A stretch of 64,000 nt of DNA, taken from Paracoccaceae bacterium (GTDB taxonomy: Bacteria > Pseudomonadota > Alphaproteobacteria > Rhodobacterales > Rhodobacteraceae). Within the stretch, counting starts at the first letter, position 1; every line of letters begins with the position of its first letter. Both the position numbers and the translations under genes were made by a program. Below are positions 27,105-36,749 of the stretch, one piece after another. The notes under the pieces were generated by a model. The model was given only the letters and a program-made list of their open reading frames with translations, was not told the DNA's origin and did not search any database. The stretch lies in the NCBI GenBank assembly GCA_009842205.1, contig VYFX01000063.1:281199-345198 (forward strand). Direction: 5' to 3'.

Positions 27105-27965
27105 CTAGACCACCAAGGTTTTTCCGACCAAACGGATTAGAAAAATGGCAACGATATTGGCCAAGATAATGGCAAATACCCCACCTGCTGAGGCTACCCC
27201 CGCATCAAACTGCAACAAGGCCTGAGAAAAAATGAGAAAAGCCATATTGGTACTGTTAAAGCCAGGTCCTCCCCCTGTTGTGACAAAAATTTCGGCAAAA
27301 ATCGAAAGATGAAAAATGGTTTGTATCATGATGACGACTGCAATGGCTCTGCTCAGATGGGGAATGGTCATGTATCTGAATTTTTGCCAGGCATTTGCTC
27401 CGTCGAGAGCGGCAGCTTCCAAAGGTTCCGGGTCCTGGGATTGAAGAGAGGTCATGAAAATCAAAAAGGCAAATGGTATCCATTGCCAGCTAATCATTAT
27501 GATTATTGATCCAAGTGGAAAATTGGCAAGCCAATCAATGGGTTCCAGGCCCAAAAAGGTTGAGACCACTGAAAAAAGTCCATAAACGGGATTCATGAAC
27601 ATGTTTTTCCAAAGGAGGGCATTGACCGTTGGCATTATGAAAAAGGGTGAAATCAACAGGACCCTAACAATACCCCGCCCACGGAATGGAAAATTGACCA
27701 GTACTGCAAGGGCCATACCAAGAGTCACAGTGATGACAAGTACGGAAAGTACCAAAACCAGGGTATTGATTACGGCAGATACAAATCCCGGATCAGTAAT
27801 GAAAAATTCGTAATTTGATAATCCGATGAATCCAGTGCGTTCGGGATATAAAAGGTTAAATCGGATAGTGGAAAAATAGATGGTCATACTCAAGGGTACA
27901 ATCATCCAAAGTAAAAGCAGGACTATACTCGGTGCCTGAAGAAAGGCGATAGTCCTGCTTTTCAT
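27105..27965 (-). CDS. Polyol ABC transporter permease (SmoF/MtlF-like)
   Basis: A 286-residue MalF-type permease with six helices and an EAA loop containing ALDGANAWQKFRYMTIPHL. It pairs with the downstream permease to carry polyols across the inner membrane. Gene order (binding protein, this permease, second permease) matches the sorbitol/mannitol smo/mtl operons of alphaproteobacteria. Confidence 0.9.
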   Translation of the reverse strand: MKSRTIAFLQAPSIVLLLLWMIVPLSMTIYFSTIRFNLLYPERTGFIGLSNYEFFITDPGFVSAVINTLVLVLSVLVITVTLGMALAVLVNFPFRGRGIVRVLLISPFFIMPTVNALLWKNMFMNPVYGLFSVVSTFLGLEPIDWLANFPLGSIIIMISWQWIPFAFLIFMTSLQSQDPEPLEAAALDGANAWQKFRYMTIPHLSRAIAVVIMIQTIFHLSIFAEIFVTTGGGPGFNSTNMAFLIFSQALLQFDAGVASAGGVFAIILANIVAIFLIRLVGKTLVV

Positions 27966-28011
27966 AATTTAAACAGCCTTCTCTACAAATTGAATGTAGA
28001 AATTGGATACA

Positions 28012-29313
28012 TTAATAATATCCTGCTTTTGACATTTCCCTGTCAGCAGCTTCCTGAGCGTTAGCCAGGGCTTCCTCTGCTGTGACGTCACCAGCGAGTG
28101 CGGCACTGAATTGTTGTCCAACGGCAATACCAATGGCCTGGAATTCAGGAATGGCAGCAAACTGGACACCAGTATATGGAGTTGGATCCTGTGTGCTGTT
28201 GGAAGGATTGGCCGAAAGAATGGCAGTCAGCTCAGCATCTGCGAAAATGGCAGCACTTTGGAAATTCGGATTATCATAAGTGCTCTGGCGAGTACCGGTA
28301 GGTACTGATGCCCAACCATTTGTTTCAGCGACCAACTCAATGTACTCCTTGGAAGTAGCCCATTGAATGAACTTCTTGGCGTCATCAGCTTGCTTGGTTC
28401 CGGCGGGTACTGCCAAAGCCCAGGCCCAGAGCCAATTTGCTCCACGATGGGTAACGGCTACGGGTGCTTGAGCGAATGCGACATTGTCTGCAACCTTGGA
28501 TTGCCGAGGATCGGAAATGAAGGAAGCTGCAATTGTGGCATCAATCCACATTCCGCATTTGCCCTCGTTGAACAGTGCCAGAATTTCGTTGAAGCTATTG
28601 GCGCTTGAACCCGGAGGACCATAGTTGTTCATCAGGTTCAGATAGAAATCAATGGCGTGCCTCCAAGCGGCGCTGTCAAGTTGTGGCTTCCAGTTTTCGT
28701 CAAACCATCTTGCACCAAAGGAATTGGCCATGGTTGTGATGAATGCTGCGTTATCTCCCCAACCAGGTTTGCCTCTGAGGCAAATACCATAAACACCTTC
28801 ATCCTTGTTGGTAATGGCGGCAGCTACATCCTGGATATGGCCCCAGGTGGGGTTATCAGGAATGGTCATGCCAGCAGCATCTACCAAGTCCTTACGATAC
28901 ATGATCATGGAACTTTCACCATAGAATGGTGCAGCATACAGTTTGCCATCATGGGATAAACCACCTCGCATGGCGGGCAGGATATCATTAACGTCATAAG
29001 AATCGTCAAAAGTCAATTCTTCAAGCCAACCCCTGCTACCCCAAATGGGTGCCTCATACATACCGATGGTCATGACATCAAACTGTCCGCCCTTTGTGGT
29101 AATATCAGTGGTAACCCTTTGTCTAAGGACACCCTCCTCAAGAGTTACCCAATTGACGGTAATTCCCGGGTGAGCTTCTTCAAATTTCCCTGTCAACTTC
29201 TGCATTTCAATCATGTGACCGTTGTTAACGGTAGCGATTGTCAGCTCGCCGGCTGATAATGAACCAGCGCTCAGAGCGAAAAGCGATAGGGAAAAAATTC
29301 TAAATAGTTTCAT
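28012..29313 (-). CDS. Polyol ABC transporter solute-binding protein (SmoE/MtlE-like)
   Basis: A 433-residue family 1 extracellular solute-binding protein with a cleavable signal peptide (about 21 residues, ending SLSA-GE). The mature protein opens with ELTIATVNNGHMIEMQKL and contains TPYTGVQFAAIPEFQAIG near the C-terminus, matching polyol-binding SmoE/MtlE proteins. It is first in the operon, with an AAGGGAG ribosome site at 29321-29327. It would capture sorbitol, mannitol or arabitol in the periplasm. Confidence 0.9.
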   Translation of the reverse strand: MKLFRIFSLSLFALSAGSLSAGELTIATVNNGHMIEMQKLTGKFEEAHPGITVNWVTLEEGVLRQRVTTDITTKGGQFDVMTIGMYEAPIWGSRGWLEELTFDDSYDVNDILPAMRGGLSHDGKLYAAPFYGESSMIMYRKDLVDAAGMTIPDNPTWGHIQDVAAAITNKDEGVYGICLRGKPGWGDNAAFITTMANSFGARWFDENWKPQLDSAAWRHAIDFYLNLMNNYGPPGSSANSFNEILALFNEGKCGMWIDATIAASFISDPRQSKVADNVAFAQAPVAVTHRGANWLWAWALAVPAGTKQADDAKKFIQWATSKEYIELVAETNGWASVPTGTRQSTYDNPNFQSAAIFADAELTAILSANPSNSTQDPTPYTGVQFAAIPEFQAIGIAVGQQFSAALAGDVTAEEALANAQEAADREMSKAGYY

Positions 29314-29732
29314 TTTAAAACTCCCTTAATAATTTTGGTCAATAAAAACTATTTTTTGGAAATTTTGATTACCAATAGGATTTATTTTAATTCTAATACT
29401 ATATTTTTAATATCACCTCAATTTTTCATAAATTTTATCAATTTTTGTTATGTTATTTCAAATCAATTGAGATTTTTTACTCCGAAATAAGTTACCCGTA
29501 GGATTATTCATTGCTGAGTTATCAGCAAGGGGTGGTGTTTACTCTGACAAAAATTATCAAGTTGGCTGACTTATTAGACAAGTCAATGGCACAGCACTGA
29601 AAAGCCTTTTTCGAAAGATCACAAATTCCTTTGAAATGATTCAAATTTCTTGTAAATCCTTTAAAAGTATTGGGTATACCTATTTTTCATGAGCTGATTT
29701 GCTATTTTTTACTGGATTGATTGGAGTTATGA
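29314..29732. other. AT-rich divergent intergenic region
   Basis: 419 very AT-rich bases between the polyol operon and the coxG-like gene. Apart from the binding-protein ribosome site at 29321-29327, I see no ORF, RNA or strong inverted repeat. The AraC-type regulator's binding sites and both promoters should lie here. Confidence 0.4.
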
Positions 29733-30188
29733 ATGGAATTAAAGGGTGATAGGGAAATCGCTGTACCGAGATCCCAGGTCTGGGAAGGATTGAATGATCC
29801 AGAGGTCTTGAAAGAGAGTATTCCCGGATGCGAGGAATTTGACGGAAGCATTGAAGAAGGATACCAAATTAAGGTGACCCAGAAAATCGGACCAGTCAAG
29901 GCGACCTTCAAGGGACGTATTGATTTGGACGATATAAATCCGGAAAACAGTTACACACTGAAGGGAGAAGCAAAGGCTGGTGCTGCCGGAATGGGCAGTG
30001 GAGTGGCCAGGGTCAAGCTCTCGGATATTGATTCAGGTACATTCCTGGAATATGAAGTTGACGCCAAGCTTGGTGGAAAAATTGCCCAACTCGGTTCCAG
30101 ATTGGTTGGAGGTGTTGCCAAAAAACTGGCTGATAAGTTTTTTACAAAATTCCAGGAAGTTGTTGAGGAAAAAAATACCCAGCAATAG
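29733..30188 (+). CDS. CoxG-like SRPBCC protein (CO dehydrogenase subunit G family)
   Basis: A 151-residue SRPBCC-fold protein of the CoxG family: ELKGDREIAVPRSQVW at the start, LKESIPGCEEF near residue 32, then KIGPVKATFKGRI and a C-terminal helix. CoxG homologues accompany form I or II aerobic CO dehydrogenase-like molybdenum hydroxylases and are thought to help membrane anchoring. No coxMSL genes are in the window, so this is a solitary copy, perhaps acting with a related hydroxylase elsewhere. Confidence 0.85.
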   Translation: MELKGDREIAVPRSQVWEGLNDPEVLKESIPGCEEFDGSIEEGYQIKVTQKIGPVKATFKGRIDLDDINPENSYTLKGEAKAGAAGMGSGVARVKLSDIDSGTFLEYEVDAKLGGKIAQLGSRLVGGVAKKLADKFFTKFQEVVEEKNTQQ

Positions 30189-30212
30189 TTGCAAGACAGT
30201 TTGGATTTGCAT

Positions 30213-31094
30213 TTAGATAATCTTGGAACACACCCTGTGAGCCCAATTCCAATATAGCTTTTTGGCTTCTCTGGCAACTGAACCTGCCTGGTAGTACGTA
30301 TCATCGAAACGGGTAACTGGTACTACCTTGGCCATGTTCCCGGTGGTAAATACTTCATCGGCATCGTGAAAATCCTCGAAGGTCAATACGGCTTCCTTGA
30401 CATCATAACCTTCCTCCCTGAGAAGCGAGATTACCCTTTTTCTGGTAACTCCGGCCAGAAAGGTGCCATTTTCAATGGGTGTTTTGACAATTCCATCCTT
30501 GACCATGAAAATATTTGAAGTGGCTGTTTCTGCGACATTCCCCATGGCATCTGCCACTAGGGCATTATCAAAACCCTTGGTTATGGCTTCACGGAGCATT
30601 CTGCCGTTGTTGGGATAGAGACAACCCGCCTTGGCATTGACCAGGGCCGTGGCAAGTACCGGTCGATGGAACTGGGTAGTAGTGAGTGTTAAGGTCGCTT
30701 CATCAGGTGGCATTGGTATTTCTTCAAGACAAATGCAAAAACCGGTTGAACCCTCCTTGGGTATAACAGCCATATGTCCGCCATCTATTGCCCAATACAT
30801 GGGTCTGATATAAATCGCGGAATCCTGTGGATAAAGTTTCAGGCCCTCGATTGCGATTTCTTGAATTTCCTCTGGTGTTTTGGTCGGTGTGATTCCAAGG
30901 GAAATGGCAGAATTGTTAACCCGCTGGCAATGAAAATCAAGATCAGGAGCTATACCAAAAGCATATCTGGCACCATCAAATACATTTGATCCCAACCATG
31001 CACCATGGTCGGCAGCCCTCATGACCAAACTGTTTTCATCATGCCATGTTCCATTGAAGTAGGTTTTAATATTCGTTCCAGCTACCATGGTCAA
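30213..31094 (-). CDS. Branched-chain amino acid aminotransferase-like, class IV PLP enzyme
   Basis: A 293-residue fold-type IV aminotransferase, probably interconverting branched-chain amino acids and 2-oxo acids. The PLP lysine is K155 in VNAKAGCLYPNN, with the ETATSNIF cofactor loop and a late FTTGNMAKVVPV substrate loop. The N-terminus reads IKTYFNGTWHDE. Alphaproteobacterial genomes often hold two such enzymes, so this may be the main IlvE or a paralogue. It is convergent with the coxG-like gene and sits 7 bases downstream of trpS. Confidence 0.85.
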   Translation of the reverse strand: MTMVAGTNIKTYFNGTWHDENSLVMRAADHGAWLGSNVFDGARYAFGIAPDLDFHCQRVNNSAISLGITPTKTPEEIQEIAIEGLKLYPQDSAIYIRPMYWAIDGGHMAVIPKEGSTGFCICLEEIPMPPDEATLTLTTTQFHRPVLATALVNAKAGCLYPNNGRMLREAITKGFDNALVADAMGNVAETATSNIFMVKDGIVKTPIENGTFLAGVTRKRVISLLREEGYDVKEAVLTFEDFHDADEVFTTGNMAKVVPVTRFDDTYYQAGSVAREAKKLYWNWAHRVCSKII

Positions 31095-31101
31095 ATCCTT
31101 A

Positions 31102-32124
31102 TCAACTTTTTGTTTTCAAGCCAACTATCTCATAGGTTTTTCGAATAATGGGATCGGCTATTTTCCTGGCCCCTTCGGCTCCATTTTCCAGTATCTTGTC
31201 CAACTCCATCCCATCACTCATCAATTTGTTCACCTCAGAGGTGATCGGAGAGATTTTTTCCACCGCCAATTCCGCCAATCGGGGCTTGAAGTCCGAAAAC
31301 ATTTTTCCTTCAAACTGATTCAAAACCATCTCTGGAGGGGTTTCGGCAAGGGCGGAATATATATTGACCAAATTCTTGGCTTCTGGTCTGTTTTCAATTT
31401 CTTCACTGCTACCTGGTAGTGGATACTGATCGGTCTTGGCCTTCCTGATTTTTTTGGCAATCAAATCCTTGTCATCCGTTAGGTTGATACGGCTTAAATC
31501 GGAACGATCCGACTTTGACATTTTCTTGGTGCCATCTCGAAGACTCATGATTCTTGTGGCATTGCCTTCTATGATGGGTTCTATCACCGGGAAGAATTCA
31601 ACCCCAAAATCATTGTTGAATTTGATTGCGATATCCCTGGTCAGTTCAAGATGCTGTTTTTGATCGTCACCTACCGGAACATGAGTTGCATGATATAACA
31701 ATATATCCGAAGCCATCAGGGTCGGATAGGCAAATAGGCCAACAGATGAATTCTCCCGATTGGAACCTGCCTTTTCCTTGAATTGTGTCATTCTGTTCAA
31801 CCATCCCATGCGGGCCACACAATTGAAAATCCAGGCAAGTTCGGCATGGGCGGATACCAGACTCTGGTTGAAAAGTATCGACTTTTCCACATTTATTCCT
31901 GATGCTATAAAGCAGGCAGCTGCATGTCTTATGGCATTTCTCAGTTCATTTGGTTCTTGCCAGACGGTTATTGCATGCAAATCGACAACACAGTAAACAC
32001 ATTCCGTTCCTGCTTTCTGGAGTTGGACAAAATTCTTCAGGGCACCGAGATAGTTGGCAATGGTCAGTTGTCCGCTGGGTTGAATTCCTGAAAAAACCCG
32101 CTTCTTGTCTATCGTGTTGTTCAT
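31102..32124 (-). CDS. trpS: Tryptophanyl-tRNA synthetase
   Basis: Charges tRNA-Trp. The 340-residue class I synthetase has the N-terminal [18 protein letters not shown], where TIAN stands for the HIGH box (TxGN in most relatives), and the KMSKS loop in [13 protein letters not shown]. Length is normal. In many alphaproteobacteria trpS lies beside murJ, as here with only the rhomboid-like gene between. Confidence 0.95.
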   Translation of the reverse strand: MNNTIDKKRVFSGIQPSGQLTIANYLGALKNFVQLQKAGTECVYCVVDLHAITVWQEPNELRNAIRHAAACFIASGINVEKSILFNQSLVSAHAELAWIFNCVARMGWLNRMTQFKEKAGSNRENSSVGLFAYPTLMASDILLYHATHVPVGDDQKQHLELTRDIAIKFNNDFGVEFFPVIEPIIEGNATRIMSLRDGTKKMSKSDRSDLSRINLTDDKDLIAKKIRKAKTDQYPLPGSSEEIENRPEAKNLVNIYSALAETPPEMVLNQFEGKMFSDFKPRLAELAVEKISPITSEVNKLMSDGMELDKILENGAEGARKIADPIIRKTYEIVGLKTKS

Positions 32125-32214
32125 TAAATTCTCAAGTTAATTATGAAAGAGTTCATTGTATTAATAATTTACAGCCCTTCGAGTTTAAAGATTTGATTGA
32201 AGGATAGTATCGGG

Positions 32215-32892
32215 ATGTTTCAAAAACTACCAAAAAGCATTGTAATTCTTGCCGCCATCATCGGAGGCATTGAATTCCTTTTCAGCCTGAGTGAGAGTGC
32301 GCCTATATTTGGCCTGACCGGTGAGGATTTAAGACTTGTTGCAATGAGGGATTTTGGCTTTTGGAATCAAATTTTTACTGCCCAGATTTCTACCTTCAAC
32401 ATTATCAACAAGGAAAGCATACGTTTATTCACCTATGCATTTATTCATGTTAATTTTGTTGCTTCCGTTTTCAGTGTTGTTTTTACCTTGGCATTTGGAA
32501 ACCTTCTTGCCCGATATGCAAATGATTTGCAGATAATTGCCTTCTTCCTGGTATCCTCATTTTTTGGTGCCTTGGGGTACGGATTTCTCCTTGATGAATC
32601 CTTTCCACTGCTGGGCTCCTCACCCGGATTTTTTGGATTTGTCGGTGGTTTTATATTTCTTCTGGCACTTCAGTATCTTGAAGGCAAGAAAGAGTTTGAT
32701 GGGTTTTTTGCTGTACCGGTCTTTTTGTTGAGTGCCCAGATTGGATTCCAATTGGTTTTCGGGGGACCAAATTATTGGATTGCAGATCTTATTGGTTTCA
32801 TTACAGGTTTTTTACTTTTTCCACTGCTTCAATTCGGCTTCATGCATACCCTGGAAATATTCAAAAGATTAATCATCAAAATATTTTCCTGA
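32215..32892 (+). CDS. Rhomboid-like membrane protein, probably proteolytically inactive
   Basis: A 225-residue protein with about six membrane segments matching the rhomboid layout. The TM2 element LFTYAFIHVNFVASVFSVVF keeps one histidine (H78), but the second histidine is alanine and the oxyanion asparagine is lost. The serine motif GASG appears as GSSP (134-137), retaining S136. The TM6 catalytic histidine position is D191 in IADLIGFITGFL. With the dyad histidine absent, it should act as a pseudoprotease. ATG 32215 was chosen for its AAGGA site 10 bases upstream; an in-frame TTG lies at 32197. It is convergent with murJ. Confidence 0.7.
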   Translation: MFQKLPKSIVILAAIIGGIEFLFSLSESAPIFGLTGEDLRLVAMRDFGFWNQIFTAQISTFNIINKESIRLFTYAFIHVNFVASVFSVVFTLAFGNLLARYANDLQIIAFFLVSSFFGALGYGFLLDESFPLLGSSPGFFGFVGGFIFLLALQYLEGKKEFDGFFAVPVFLLSAQIGFQLVFGGPNYWIADLIGFITGFLLFPLLQFGFMHTLEIFKRLIIKIFS

Positions 32893-32894
32893 AA

Positions 32895-34442
32895 CTAACT
32901 TCTATTTCTAATCAATCCTTTCAACTGGTTCCAATCCCAGGTTCCCATGATGAGGTGAGCCAAGCCGTATACAAGTAACCCTCCCAATACCAAAATGGCT
33001 AGACCAACATATCTGATACCTGGTTGATAAAGCCAGGCGTCCAATACAAAATTTCCCAAGATCAAGGTGCTGCCCATGATTATGGAAACAATGATAATTT
33101 TGGACAGGTTTCTCCTGAGCTGATGATCAAATGTTCCTGCGCCTTCATATTTACGAGTACCGAATACCAGAAGTCCTAACATTGCCCATCCTGCCAAGGT
33201 TGTACCCAAAGCCGATGCCAAAAAACCTAGTGATGTTGCCAGTCCAATGGCAACAACAGCATTAACTAGCATGGAAATCAAGGCGAAATTAAATGGTGTT
33301 CTGGTATTTTCCCTAGCAAAATAGATTGGTTGATAAACTTTCTGAAGTACAAAAGCAGGTAACCCAAAGGCATAAATTATGAGTGCTTGGGAGGTGAACA
33401 GAGTGTCACTTTGAGTAAAGGCACCTCTTTCAAATAAAATGCTGACTATAGGATATGCCAACGTTATCAAGGCAACGGTTGCAGGTATGGTGAGAGCCAT
33501 TGCAGCTTCGGTTGCACGGTTAAAGGTATAATTTCCTCCCTCATGGTCTCCTCCGGCCAGTTTTTTTGAAAGCTCCGGCAACAACACTATACCGACGGCA
33601 ATACCCACTACCCCCAAGGGCAACTGGTACAACCGGTCAGCATAACTCAACCATGCAACTGCCCCATCGGTAAAACTCGCCACCTGTCTGCCAATAAGAA
33701 GATTGACTTGGACAACACCACCTGTCAAGGCCGCGGGTGCTGCCAATATCAGCAGTTTTTTTATTTCGGGTGAAAATTTTGGCAGTTTCAGCCTTAGATT
33801 AAAACCTGCTCTCAGAGCAGCAAACCAAACCAGAACAAACTGTGCGATACCTGCTATCGGTACTGTCCAGGCTAGTGTCAAACCAATATCCCACCCCAGC
33901 CAATGAGCACTGAACAGACTCAGGATAAAAAAAGCGTTCAATAGTACGGGAGCCGCTGCCGCTGCCACAAACCGTCCTAATGAATTCAATAAACCCGACA
34001 ACAGGGCAGCAGCAGAAATGAACAGCACATAGGGAAAGGCAATCCTGCCAAATAGAACAGCCAGATCAAACCGATCATCCCCGGAAAAACCGCTGGCAAT
34101 CGCCAAAACAAGAAAGGGCATGAATAATTGTGCAAGGATGATAAGTCCCAACAGAAAGGTAATCAAAACCGAAAAAGAATTTTCAGCAAACTCCCTTGCC
34201 TGGTTCCGGTTATCCAGCTTTTTTGAAAACAAGGGTACAAAGGCAAGGTTCAAGGCACCTTCTGCAAAGATGCGGCGAAACATGTTGGGAAGGGTAAAGG
34301 CTATAAGAAAGGCTTCAGCAAGTGGACCGGCACCCAGAAATGCTGCAAACAGAACATCTCTACAAAACCCGAGTATTCGGCTCACGAGCGTCCAAAAACC
34401 AACGGTAAAAATGTTTTTCAACAGTTTGAAGGGCCGAACCAT
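32895..34442 (-). CDS. murJ: Lipid II flippase MurJ
   Basis: Flips lipid II across the inner membrane for peptidoglycan synthesis. The 515-residue, roughly 14-helix MVF/MATE-superfamily protein has the diagnostic N-terminus (VSRILGFCRDVLFAAFLGAG) and IFAEGALNLAFVPLFS. ATG 34442 is preferred over an in-frame TTG at 34454. Essential in most bacteria, and intact here. Confidence 0.95.
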   Translation of the reverse strand: MVRPFKLLKNIFTVGFWTLVSRILGFCRDVLFAAFLGAGPLAEAFLIAFTLPNMFRRIFAEGALNLAFVPLFSKKLDNRNQAREFAENSFSVLITFLLGLIILAQLFMPFLVLAIASGFSGDDRFDLAVLFGRIAFPYVLFISAAALLSGLLNSLGRFVAAAAAPVLLNAFFILSLFSAHWLGWDIGLTLAWTVPIAGIAQFVLVWFAALRAGFNLRLKLPKFSPEIKKLLILAAPAALTGGVVQVNLLIGRQVASFTDGAVAWLSYADRLYQLPLGVVGIAVGIVLLPELSKKLAGGDHEGGNYTFNRATEAAMALTIPATVALITLAYPIVSILFERGAFTQSDTLFTSQALIIYAFGLPAFVLQKVYQPIYFARENTRTPFNFALISMLVNAVVAIGLATSLGFLASALGTTLAGWAMLGLLVFGTRKYEGAGTFDHQLRRNLSKIIIVSIIMGSTLILGNFVLDAWLYQPGIRYVGLAILVLGGLLVYGLAHLIMGTWDWNQLKGLIRNRS

Positions 34443-34763
34443 TAACAATCCCAAGAATTTACTATGAAGAAATGATATTAAGAAGTTTAAACAATTAATA
34501 CCTGACCCGAAACACCATTGAAAGAATCAAGGGATTTAATTTAGAAGTATTTGTAGCGAATGGATAGCGAACCGTCAAATTTTGCAACCGGGAGGATAGG
34601 AACGGGTGGCAATTCGCCTTGATTACACTGAAAATGCAAAATTAATCTCATGTGCATATAAAAATTACCAATCCAAACAGTATTAAATGATGACTAGATC
34701 ACCAAATATTTTGACAAAGTTTGCCAAGAAACATAAATAATTCAGTCTAAAGGAGTATAAATT
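34443..34763. other. Intergenic region upstream of parDE
   Basis: 321 bases between divergent murJ and parDE. It holds the parDE promoter at 34711-34739 and an AAGGAG ribosome site at 34750-34755. Nothing else recognisable was seen apart from general AT-richness. Confidence 0.45.
34711..34739 (+). promoter_or_regulatory. Sigma-70 promoter of parDE
   Basis: TTGACA at 34711-34716 and TAAATA at 34734-34739 with an optimal 17-base spacer, 24 bases before the parD start codon. This is one of the clearest housekeeping-type promoters in the window. Confidence 0.65.
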
Positions 34764-35012
34764 ATGTCAACAATGAATGTTTCCCTTCCCGAACCAATGA
34801 AATCTTGGGTTGAAGCACATCTGAAAAAAGAAGACAGATTCAGTAACAAGAGCGATTATATTCGTTATCTCATTCGTCGGGACCAGCTGCGTAATAAGGC
34901 TATCGATTCTTTACAGAAAGCAATCGACGAGGGTATTAACAGTGGTGATCCCAAACCATTCGACTCCAAGGTATTCAAGGCACGGATGAAGGAGCAATAT
35001 GGCCGCAACTAA
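34764..35012 (+). CDS. parD: ParD-type antitoxin
   Basis: An 82-residue ribbon-helix-helix antitoxin: the strand MNVSLPEPMKSWVEA is followed by SNKSDYIRYLIRRDQ, the usual CC2985/ParD dimerisation and DNA-binding region, then a disordered toxin-binding tail. It autorepresses its operon with ParE in known systems. The AAGGAG ribosome site is 8 bases upstream. It overlaps parE by 14 bases. Confidence 0.9.
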   Translation: MSTMNVSLPEPMKSWVEAHLKKEDRFSNKSDYIRYLIRRDQLRNKAIDSLQKAIDEGINSGDPKPFDSKVFKARMKEQYGRN

Positions 35013-35319
35013 CCTAACCAACTACAGGTTAACACCCGCCGCCCATAATGATCTTGAAGATATCTGGTACTACACTGTTCAGCAATGGTCAATCGAACAA
35101 GCCAATCGCTACATCGATTTACTCGAAGACACCTTTCAATGCTTGGTGTCTATGCCTGAAATAGCTCACGAACGCACAGAATTCCATCCACCAGTTCGTA
35201 TTCATCCAAACTCGAAGCATCTGATCGTCTATCGTATAGAAGTGGATTACCTCTCAATCTTGCGTGTGTTAGGTTCTAGACAAGATTGGCAAACGATCCT
35301 GAGGACAATAGACCAATAA
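34999..35319 (+). CDS. parE: ParE/RelE-superfamily toxin
   Basis: A 106-residue toxin with the ParE pattern: YRLTPAAHNDLEDIWYYT at the start, a central MPEIAHERTEF and the C-terminal LIVYRIEVDYLSILRVLGSRQDW. ParE toxins typically poison DNA gyrase. The 14-base overlap with parD means both are made from one mRNA. It is convergent with the lpoA-like gene 34 bases downstream. Confidence 0.9.
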   Translation: MAATNLTNYRLTPAAHNDLEDIWYYTVQQWSIEQANRYIDLLEDTFQCLVSMPEIAHERTEFHPPVRIHPNSKHLIVYRIEVDYLSILRVLGSRQDWQTILRTIDQ

Positions 35320-35353
35320 TAATTGATCGTGGGTGTCCTGAAATATACCGGGA

Positions 35354-36538
35354 TCAGTTTTCAGGCAAATCTAATGGTGGGTTGGAAAGACTTCTGGGCG
35401 CCTTGTCAACAATGGTTGTGCGTTGGTTTTCTATCTTGGCGATTGCAAGGGATCGTTCTGTTATTCCACTTCGGTTGAATTTAAAAGGGCCAGTTGATCC
35501 GAAAAACTCTCCACTATTCAGTATCGAATTTCGAGAAATCACACCTGTTCCATTTTCTGTCATTAATTCGTCAAGGGCAATAATACCGTCATACGTCAAT
35601 CCGGCCAGGGGATGGGGGATTTCTTCATACACATACTGATAATTATTGCTGAATATGATACTTTGATTTGGATCAGGTATCGGAAAAATAGATCCCTGCA
35701 GCCCCTTTACTGAAAGTGCCACTTCAGGAATATCCCATCTTTCTATACCAACAAGGATTATATCCTCGGGGATATCCCGTTCATTTAGCAGTTCGGCAAT
35801 GAGTGTAACGGCACCTGCAGTATTACCGGTCAGGAATATGACCTCAGGTTCAAAGGTTTCGACAGCCAATACTATTTCTTCGACGGCATTCAAACTTCCC
35901 GGTTGGGATAGTTCATAACTGATTCTTTGAATGATCTCAAATCCAGCATTTGTGGTTGCTTCCATCAACGCATCCATGCCCCTGGAATCGGAACGGGAGT
36001 CTGAACTGACGATTATGCCGTTAACCTTGCCCTGAGAACTGACGTATTGCACCATCCTGTTGGCGGAGTCTTCAAATGATTGACCCAGGATGAATATATT
36101 TCCACCTGCCACCATGGCATCGTTTGAAAAACTCAAAACAGGTACTCCACGGATGTTAACCAATGGTGCTATGGCTCTGGTTGAATCAGAGAATAAGGGG
36201 CCGAGAATGACGCTATTACCATCGCCAATGGCCCGGCTTGCAGCCTGGAAAGCTCCTTCAGGTGTTCCCTGGGTATCATAAGTAGTCAGTTCAAGGGAAG
36301 ATGATTCAACTTTTGTCAAGGCAAGTTGTGCGCTTTTTTCAAGATTCATCGCAAGTTGATCTATACCCGGATCTTCCGAAGTGAGGGGAATCAATAGGGC
36401 AACCTTGGTTGGAGTGTTGTTTGTTTGAACTTTTGGAACGGATTCATCGGGAACATCGGTTTGAACACAACCAAATAGAATGATGGTCAGCAATGAAAGC
36501 GAAAAAAACATCCGCAATCTTGTGGTAAGTTCCTGCAT
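35354..36538 (-). CDS. Penicillin-binding protein activator LpoA-like lipoprotein
   Basis: A 394-residue lipoprotein with a lipobox ending in LFGC at residues 21-24 and one periplasmic-binding-protein-like domain (TKVALLIPLTSE, then SVILGPLFSDSTRAIAPLV). In alphaproteobacteria the LpoA C-terminal domain occurs without the TPR-like N-terminal half found in Escherichia coli; this protein fits that form. It probably stimulates an outer-facing peptidoglycan synthase, though the domain also resembles amino-acid-binding proteins. A second start at 36511 would give a shorter signal peptide. It is divergent from rsmI, the conserved arrangement. Confidence 0.82.
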   Translation of the reverse strand: MQELTTRLRMFFSLSLLTIILFGCVQTDVPDESVPKVQTNNTPTKVALLIPLTSEDPGIDQLAMNLEKSAQLALTKVESSSLELTTYDTQGTPEGAFQAASRAIGDGNSVILGPLFSDSTRAIAPLVNIRGVPVLSFSNDAMVAGGNIFILGQSFEDSANRMVQYVSSQGKVNGIIVSSDSRSDSRGMDALMEATTNAGFEIIQRISYELSQPGSLNAVEEIVLAVETFEPEVIFLTGNTAGAVTLIAELLNERDIPEDIILVGIERWDIPEVALSVKGLQGSIFPIPDPNQSIIFSNNYQYVYEEIPHPLAGLTYDGIIALDELMTENGTGVISRNSILNSGEFFGSTGPFKFNRSGITERSLAIAKIENQRTTIVDKAPRSLSNPPLDLPEN

Positions 36539-36749
36539 TTTTCCTACTCTAACGGAATTGATGATTATACCAGGGGATCAAAAAATGGATTAAACCGGCT
36601 ATCTACAATGTAATTAGATTTTGTCATAATTTAACCCTCGAAAAGTATGGTTGACAATTTGAGCAACCCCTCCCTTGATGTTTTATTGATAAGATAGTTT
36701 ACTTTGATTTTTAGTTAGATAATTCCTAATTCCTTCACTGGTGAATTTT

